From Solobacterium sp. UBA1789 (GTDB lineage Bacteria > Bacillota_I > Bacilli_A > Erysipelotrichales > Erysipelotrichaceae), in NCBI GenBank assembly GCA_002314515.1, contig DCGB01000070.1:7048-18868 (forward strand): a stretch of DNA of 11,821 nucleotides. Direction: 5' to 3'. How positions within the stretch are numbered: the first letter of the stretch is position 1; each line of letters begins with the position of its first letter. Of the stretch, positions 7,648 to 11,821 are shown piece after piece. The translations under genes and the position numbers were made by a program. A model generated the notes under the pieces. It worked only from the letters and a program-made list of their open reading frames with translations, had not been told where the DNA came from and did not search any database.

Positions 7648-7676
7648 ATTATATCACACGCCCAATATTTGACACA
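7648..7676 (-). promoter_or_regulatory. Promoter of the ddl-deoD-vanY-srtB operon (extended -10)
   Basis: On the - strand, TGATATAAT (7656-7648) is a perfect TATAAT with an extended-type TGn in front. A weak -35 candidate, TGTGTC (7676-7671), lies 17 bases upstream. Predicted transcription starts about 7 bases downstream, near 7641. That leaves a leader of roughly ten bases with GAGG before the ATG at 7631. It is the only convincing promoter before the five-gene operon. Confidence 0.75.
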
Positions 7677-7697
7677 CAAAACAAAAAAACCGACAAT
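7669..7697 (+). promoter_or_regulatory. Promoter of the malic enzyme gene
   Basis: TTGACA (7669-7674) is a consensus -35. After a 17-base spacer, GACAAT (7692-7697) matches TATAAT at four of six positions. Transcription would begin near 7704, giving a leader of about 20 bases with a modest AGG ribosome site (7713-7715). The -35 overlaps the -35 region of the divergent ddl promoter. Confidence 0.65.
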
Positions 7698-7725
7698 AGA
7701 TTAGTAGAAAGCAGGTACTTTTTTT

Positions 7726-8898
7726 ATGAATTACCGTGAAGAATCACTTAAAAAACATCATGAATGGCAGGGCAAGATTGAAGTTGTTTCCCGTGTTAAA
7801 ATCGAAAACCAGGAAGATTTATCTTTAGCCTATACACCAGGTGTTGCCCAGCCATGTTTGGCAATTAAAGACAACCCTGAATTATCCTATACTCTAACCC
7901 GTCGCAATAATCTTTGCGCTGTTATAACTGATGGTTCTGCAGTTTTAGGACTGGGAAATATTGGACCGGAAGCTGGTATGCCTGTTATGGAAGGCAAGTG
8001 TGTCCTCTTTAAAACCCTGGGTGGGGTTGATGCCATTCCTCTTTGTGTTAAAACTCAGGATGTTGATGAATTCGTCAATACCGTTTATCAGATTTCTTCT
8101 TCTTTTGGAGGCATCAATCTGGAAGATATTGCTGCTCCACGCTGTTTTGAAATTGAAAGAAAACTCAAGGAAAAATGTGACATCCCTATTTTCCACGATG
8201 ACCAGCATGGTACAGCCATCATCTTACTGGCCGCTTTGATTAATGCCCTTAAAGTTGTAGGCAAGAAAAAAGAAGAGATAAAAATCGCTACCGTTGGTGC
8301 TGGTGCTGCTGGTATTGCCATTGTCAAACTGATGCTGGCATATGGAGTCAGAAATATCGTCATGACCGATAAACAGGGTATACTCTATCCTGGTCAGAAA
8401 GATATGAACTGGGCCCAGGCTCAAATGGCTGAAATTACTAATCCAAATCGGGAAACTGGTACACTAAAAGATGCCCTGGTTAATGCTGATGTCTTCATTG
8501 GTACCTCAACAAAAGGCCTTGTTACCCCAGAAATGGTTAAAACCATGAATAAAGATGCCATTATCTTTGCCATGGCTAATCCAGATCCGGAAATCTTCCC
8601 TGAAGATGCTAAAAAAGGTGGTGCTAAAGTCATCTGCTCTGGACGCAGTGATTATCCAAATCAGGTCAATAATATTCTGGCCTTCCCTGGTGTTTTCAAA
8701 GGTGCTTTCTCAGTTAGAGCCAAAGATATTTCCGAAAACATGAAAATGGCTGCGGCCCTAGCCCTGGCAAATCTGGTTTCTGATGAAGAACTGTCTGCTG
8801 ACTACATCATTCCAAAGCCAATGGACCCAAGAGTTGTTGAAACCGTATCAAAGGCTGTTGCTGAACAGGCAATCAAAGATAAATTGAACAGAATCTAA
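7726..8898 (+). CDS. Malic enzyme (malate dehydrogenase, oxaloacetate-decarboxylating), short bacterial type
   Basis: A cytoplasmic enzyme of 390 residues, the usual length of short bacterial malic enzymes, converting malate to pyruvate and CO2 with reduction of NAD(P). Motifs in order: LAYTPGVA with catalytic Tyr36; VITDGSAVLGLGNIG (67-80); EGK with catalytic Lys91; NLEDIAAP with metal ligands Glu133 and Asp134; FHDDQHGTA with Asp158 (157-163); the Rossmann loop GAGAAG (191-196); Asp215 at the end of the second strand; ANPDPEI (284-290); and DYPNQVNN (309-316). Asp215 is compatible with NAD use but cofactor choice is not firm from this alone. It stands alone with its own promoter and terminator, divergent from ddl, and has no evident functional link to the envelope genes around it. 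Confidence 0.96.
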   Translation: MNYREESLKKHHEWQGKIEVVSRVKIENQEDLSLAYTPGVAQPCLAIKDNPELSYTLTRRNNLCAVITDGSAVLGLGNIGPEAGMPVMEGKCVLFKTLGGVDAIPLCVKTQDVDEFVNTVYQISSSFGGINLEDIAAPRCFEIERKLKEKCDIPIFHDDQHGTAIILLAALINALKVVGKKKEEIKIATVGAGAAGIAIVKLMLAYGVRNIVMTDKQGILYPGQKDMNWAQAQMAEITNPNRETGTLKDALVNADVFIGTSTKGLVTPEMVKTMNKDAIIFAMANPDPEIFPEDAKKGGAKVICSGRSDYPNQVNNILAFPGVFKGAFSVRAKDISENMKMAAALALANLVSDEELSADYIIPKPMDPRVVETVSKAVAEQAIKDKLNRI

Positions 8899-8924
8899 AA
8901 ACTTATCATTTCTGATAAGTTTTT
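8897..8924. terminator. Bidirectional hairpin terminator between malic enzyme and Mur-ligase genes
   Basis: The core stem ACTTATCA / TGATAAGT (8901-8908 with 8913-8920) has the loop TTTC. It extends by A-T pairs to about 12 bp and is followed by TTTTTT on the + strand. On the - strand it ends in TTTTTAG. It starts within the malic enzyme stop codon, and its right flank touches the stop codon of the convergent Mur ligase at 8924-8926. Confidence 0.85.
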
Positions 8925-10471
8925 TATTTATTGAACGCATCCGGTAAATCATTTTCCAAAAGTATGGTATCTTCAGAACCAAACTGCTGATAGACAAAGT
9001 TGAATGCTTCTTTGACCGTATCGACAACCACAACCTTTTCCATGTCATAGCCACTTTCCATTAAACCCTTATAGATGGCCTTTGTCTGTTTTTCACCAAC
9101 CAGAACAGCCCAGTCAGCCCGCTCTTTCATATAAGCACCAAACTGATAATTTGCCTCATCTTCTTCCTTGCCCAAATCAATCAGGCCAGGTGTAACAATA
9201 ACTCTTTGGCCACCCATCATTTTTAAGACATCCAGAGAACGTTTACAACCCACAGGATTGGAATTAAAGGCATTATCAATAAAAGTATGGCCATTGATTT
9301 TCTTTAGTTCCAGACGATGTTCAACTCTTCTGACTTTGGCAACATTTTTCTGTAAATCACCAACACTGATACCCAATTCTCTAGCCAAAGCAATACCACA
9401 TAAGAGATTTTGAATATTGTGTTCACCTAATAGAATAGTCTTAAATAAAACTTCTTCATCATCAATATTAACCAGGAAGTCACAGCCTTCTCTGCTGTAA
9501 TGAATGTCATGGGCAAAATAGTCAGCATTTTCATTGTAGATACCAATGGTGACAATTTTACAGCTGTTTTTTATCTTATAATCACGAATATATTCATTAT
9601 CAATATTCAATACACCAACACCATCAACTGGCAGTAATTCAATCATCTGCATCTTTTCTCTAATGATATTGTCCAAAGAACCAAAAGTATTGAGATGTTG
9701 TGGACCAATAGAAGTAACAATACCATACTTTGGCTTAACAAAATTCATCAGATAAGTTATTTCACCAACATGATCAGCACCCATTTCACAGACAAAGACC
9801 TCATGAATAGGCTTCAGATATTCTCTGATTGTTCGTGTAATGCCCATTGGCGTATTATATGAAGCCGGCGTCATTAAAGTATAGTAGGATTCACCGATAA
9901 TATCACTGACAACATTCTTTGTCGTTGTCTTGCCAAAGGATCCGGTGATACCGATTTTCATCATTCTATTCATGCCATCAAGGATTTTTCTGGCCATCTT
10001 TTCATAACGTTTTTTAATAAACTCTTCCATTGGATAAGTCAAAACAGCCATCGGATAAATCAGTAAATATGGCATATAAAACAATATAGGTGCTACAAAA
10101 CAGACGTGTTTCTTTAAAATTGACAAGAATAAAAAAGCAGTCAATATAAATAAAATACTGATAAAAACTATCTGTCTTTTTACTCTGGCAGTTAAGACCA
10201 GATCCTTGATATATTCTTTTTTATTTTCCTGATAGATCAGTAAAATAGCACTGACTATACATAGAAAAAAGCAAATAATCTTATTATTGATAAAGGCACT
10301 GATTAACAATAAGACAAAAATGATCAATGATAAATTAAATTCGATATTTTTCTTATTAAAAAGCCAATGAGTATAACGATAAAACTCATAGCGATTCTGT
10401 TGAAACATCTGCAGAGCCAGTTTAATATTGACAAAACACAGGCAGGAAAATACCAAAATAAAACTAATCAT
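8924..10471 (-). CDS. Membrane-anchored Mur ligase family protein (MurF-like)
   Basis: 515 residues. The first ~150 hold about five hydrophobic segments (2-20, 46-61, 63-81, 100-119, 121-145) in place of the soluble UDP-MurNAc-binding domain of MurF (MurF is about 450 residues). The ATP-dependent ligase core follows: P-loop GITGSFGKTTT (173-183), SYNTPMG (204-210), VCEMGADHVGEI (227-238), IGPQHLNTFGS (255-265), Lys273 in REKMQM, GEHNIQN (349-355), RVEHRLE (382-388), IDNAFNSNP (398-406) and TPGLIDLG (427-434). These most resemble MurF, which adds D-Ala-D-Ala to the UDP-MurNAc-tripeptide. However, the MurF C-terminal KGSR-type motif is replaced by LLENDLPD (504-511). The start overlaps the hydrolase stop by 8 bp and has a GAGG Shine-Dalgarno. 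It may be the cell's MurF or, I think more likely, a paralogue acting on a membrane-bound substrate. Confidence 0.85.
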   Translation of the reverse strand: MISFILVFSCLCFVNIKLALQMFQQNRYEFYRYTHWLFNKKNIEFNLSLIIFVLLLISAFINNKIICFFLCIVSAILLIYQENKKEYIKDLVLTARVKRQIVFISILFILTAFLFLSILKKHVCFVAPILFYMPYLLIYPMAVLTYPMEEFIKKRYEKMARKILDGMNRMMKIGITGSFGKTTTKNVVSDIIGESYYTLMTPASYNTPMGITRTIREYLKPIHEVFVCEMGADHVGEITYLMNFVKPKYGIVTSIGPQHLNTFGSLDNIIREKMQMIELLPVDGVGVLNIDNEYIRDYKIKNSCKIVTIGIYNENADYFAHDIHYSREGCDFLVNIDDEEVLFKTILLGEHNIQNLLCGIALARELGISVGDLQKNVAKVRRVEHRLELKKINGHTFIDNAFNSNPVGCKRSLDVLKMMGGQRVIVTPGLIDLGKEEDEANYQFGAYMKERADWAVLVGEKQTKAIYKGLMESGYDMEKVVVVDTVKEAFNFVYQQFGSEDTILLENDLPDAFNK

Positions 10472-11222
10472 AGTCCCTCTTTAAAAATGCCTCCAGCACC
10501 CGATTAAAACGATCAGCCTGATGGAAGTAGGCAAAGTGATCATCATTTTCAAAGACAACCAGCGTAGCATCTGGCATTTCTTTTTCCATCATTTGTCCCT
10601 TAATTAATGGTGTAGCCTCATCCTTATCACCAAAAACCAGCAAGGTTTCACATTTAACATCCTTAAGATAAGGCTTCAGGTCTTCGTTGACAACCTTAAT
10701 CAGCGTCTGTTTCATCACTGGACTGGCTTCCTTATAATCGCTGGAACCAGCATTAGCCTGAAACTTTGGCAGATATTTTTCAAAAGGCTTAAGTGATAAG
10801 ACTTTTTTGCCGATTTTATATTTATATATTTTTACATAATAAGCCAGATCACGATCATCACGAATACCAGCTGCCCCTGTCAGGCACATTCTTCTAACCG
10901 GTCTTGATAAGGATAAGAGAATGGCAATACGGCAACCAAAAGAATGGCCAATAATGATAGGTTCTTTTATCTGCATTTCATCCATAAAAGCCAAAAGAAA
11001 ATCCCGATAATCATAGATGGAATAAGCTTCCAACGGCTCATCACTTTGACCAAAACCTGGAAGATCAAGATTATAGACAGTAAAGTGTTCACTCAGAAAT
11101 GAGGCGATATAGGCCATCATCTGCGTATTCTGACCCCAGCCGTGTAACAGTAAAACCGGACAACCCCTGTCTCCACTTTTTTCATAATAACAATTTAATT
11201 CCCTGATCCTGATTACACTCAT
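10464..11222 (-). CDS. Alpha/beta hydrolase
   Basis: A soluble serine hydrolase of 252 residues with no signal peptide. The oxyanion motif is LLHGWGQ (25-31), the nucleophile Ser94 sits in IIGHSFGCR, the acid is probably Asp201 in FGDKDEATP, and the base is His229 in NDDHF. A small helical cap lies around 125-185. The family covers esterases, C-C hydrolases and peptidases, so the substrate is not assignable. It sits between a sensor kinase and a MurF-like ligase and overlaps the ligase by 8 bp, so a role in cell-wall precursor or surface metabolism is an inference from context. The 18-bp gap before its ATG has no Shine-Dalgarno but contains TATAAT. Confidence 0.88.
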   Translation of the reverse strand: MSVIRIRELNCYYEKSGDRGCPVLLLHGWGQNTQMMAYIASFLSEHFTVYNLDLPGFGQSDEPLEAYSIYDYRDFLLAFMDEMQIKEPIIIGHSFGCRIAILLSLSRPVRRMCLTGAAGIRDDRDLAYYVKIYKYKIGKKVLSLKPFEKYLPKFQANAGSSDYKEASPVMKQTLIKVVNEDLKPYLKDVKCETLLVFGDKDEATPLIKGQMMEKEMPDATLVVFENDDHFAYFHQADRFNRVLEAFLKRDYD

Positions 11223-11240
11223 AAATAATATTATATACTA

Positions 11241-11821
11241 TCAGCGTTTCTGTTTCTTCAGATGTTTCCTAAAGATTCTAAAGACAACACCGTCATCCAT
11301 GTTTTCACCTGTAACGCTATATCCATAGGTATCGGCAACTCTATAGACAATAGAAAGACCCAGTCCAAAATTACCCTTATTGCCCTTTTCATAAGGCTTA
11401 AACAGTTTTTCAATACGGTCTTTACTCATTATTTCGCCATTATTATAAACTTCCAAAAGGTCTTCCTGGAGACGAATTATTACTTCCGTTTTCGCATAGC
11501 GTAAGGCATTATCCAGAAGGTTTTCAACCACAACCCGCCAGGATTCTTCTTCACCATGGAAATAGACGTCTTCATCAATATCGGTTATGATTTCTACCTC
11601 ATTGCGCAATACCTTACAGGACAAAATAGCCTTGGAAATAACTTCTGCCATGGCAATATTCTGACCCTCATAGGTAACCTGCAGATAGCCCATTTTATTA
11701 AAAGTATTAAGACTATAAACCTTCTGCTCAAGACGATCAGCGTGTTCAATAATGACATCTACACTCTTTTCCAAAGAACCATAAGGATAAATACCATCTT
11801 TAATACTTTCAGAATATGATT
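11241..11821 (-). CDS. Sensor histidine kinase, C-terminal part (5' end beyond window edge)
   Basis: The frame is open to the right edge, giving about 192 residues. The first residues (SYSESIKDGIYPYGSLEKS) are typical of the stretch just after the phospho-accepting His in the dimerisation helix pair, so the His and the sensor domain lie outside. The ATPase domain has an N box in VVENLLDNALRYA, a G1-like region near LEVYNNGE, an F-box-like LFKPYEKG and a G2 box GNFGLGLSIV. The protein would autophosphorylate and signal to a response regulator, presumably encoded further upstream. Its stop lies 18 bp before the hydrolase gene, suggesting the same transcript. A TTG at 11774 could be taken for a start, but the domain would then be cut and it should be treated as internal. 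Confidence 0.93.
   Translation of the reverse strand, partial: SYSESIKDGIYPYGSLEKSVDVIIEHADRLEQKVYSLNTFNKMGYLQVTYEGQNIAMAEVISKAILSCKVLRNEVEIITDIDEDVYFHGEEESWRVVVENLLDNALRYAKTEVIIRLQEDLLEVYNNGEIMSKDRIEKLFKPYEKGNKGNFGLGLSIVYRVADTYGYSVTGENMDDGVVFRIFRKHLKKQKR

Noticed and set aside
7632..7679. Sixteen-residue N-terminal extension of the Ddl-like protein
   Set aside because: The extra codons cross the predicted -10 element and lie outside the predicted transcript; the ATG at 7631 has a ribosome site and the expected N-terminal strand.
8088..8363. Open frames opposite the malic enzyme, and similar ones opposite the ligase genes
   Set aside because: Antisense shadows of strongly conserved coding sequence, without ribosome sites or recognisable protein features.
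11241..11774. Complete 177-residue kinase-like protein starting at TTG 11774
   Set aside because: The frame stays open upstream to the window edge, and the residues before it are typical kinase dimerisation-helix sequence, so the gene is truncated by the window, not short.

Overview
The window looks like a chromosomal segment of a low-GC Bacillota (Firmicutes). Gene content (LtaS-type synthase, class B sortase, VanY-type carboxypeptidase, a Clostridia/Erysipelotrichia-style TetM-like GTPase, a short malic enzyme) and the AT-rich, TAA/TAG/TGA-stopped genes suggest a gut Erysipelotrichia- or Clostridia-like anaerobe. This placement is inferred from protein style, not from a marker gene. I see no rRNA, tRNA, CRISPR array, insertion sequence or phage gene, and almost every base is coding.

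Layout. (1) Positions 2-3677, + strand: the 3' two-thirds of an LTA-synthase-family gene, overlapped by 17 bp by an 830-residue EF-G/TetM-like GTPase carrying a C-terminal YacP/Rae1-type NYN nuclease domain. (2) Positions 3698-7631, - strand: one very compact operon read ddl-like ligase -> deoD -> 32-residue membrane peptide -> lipoprotein VanY-type carboxypeptidase -> class B sortase. Gaps are 2, 2 and 1 bp, then a 4-bp overlap. A hairpin terminator shared with the convergent GTPase gene closes it. (3) Positions 7632-7725: a divergent promoter region whose two -35 elements overlap. (4) Positions 7726-8898, + strand: a malic enzyme, followed by a bidirectional hairpin terminator. (5) Positions 8924-11821, - strand: a truncated sensor histidine kinase -> alpha/beta hydrolase -> membrane-anchored Mur ligase related to MurF.

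How they may work together. Two - strand gene groups carry a D-Ala-D-Ala-ligase homologue, a MurF-like ligase, a D,D-carboxypeptidase, a sortase, a serine hydrolase and a sensor kinase. All plausibly act on peptidoglycan stem-peptide ends or the cell surface, and the LTA-synthase-family gene also makes or decorates envelope polymer. Both ligases are atypical. The Ddl homologue has a long Gly/Ser/Lys-rich omega-loop and PGSL in place of PGFT. The MurF homologue has about five membrane helices where MurF has its UDP-MurNAc-binding domain. A non-standard, membrane-localised D-Ala-D-X branch is therefore a reasonable hypothesis but is not proven. The most striking single protein is the GTPase-NYN fusion: EF-G/TetM proteins bind the ribosomal A site and YacP/Rae1 nucleases cut mRNA there, so the fusion suggests a self-delivering ribosomal mRNA endonuclease or rescue factor.
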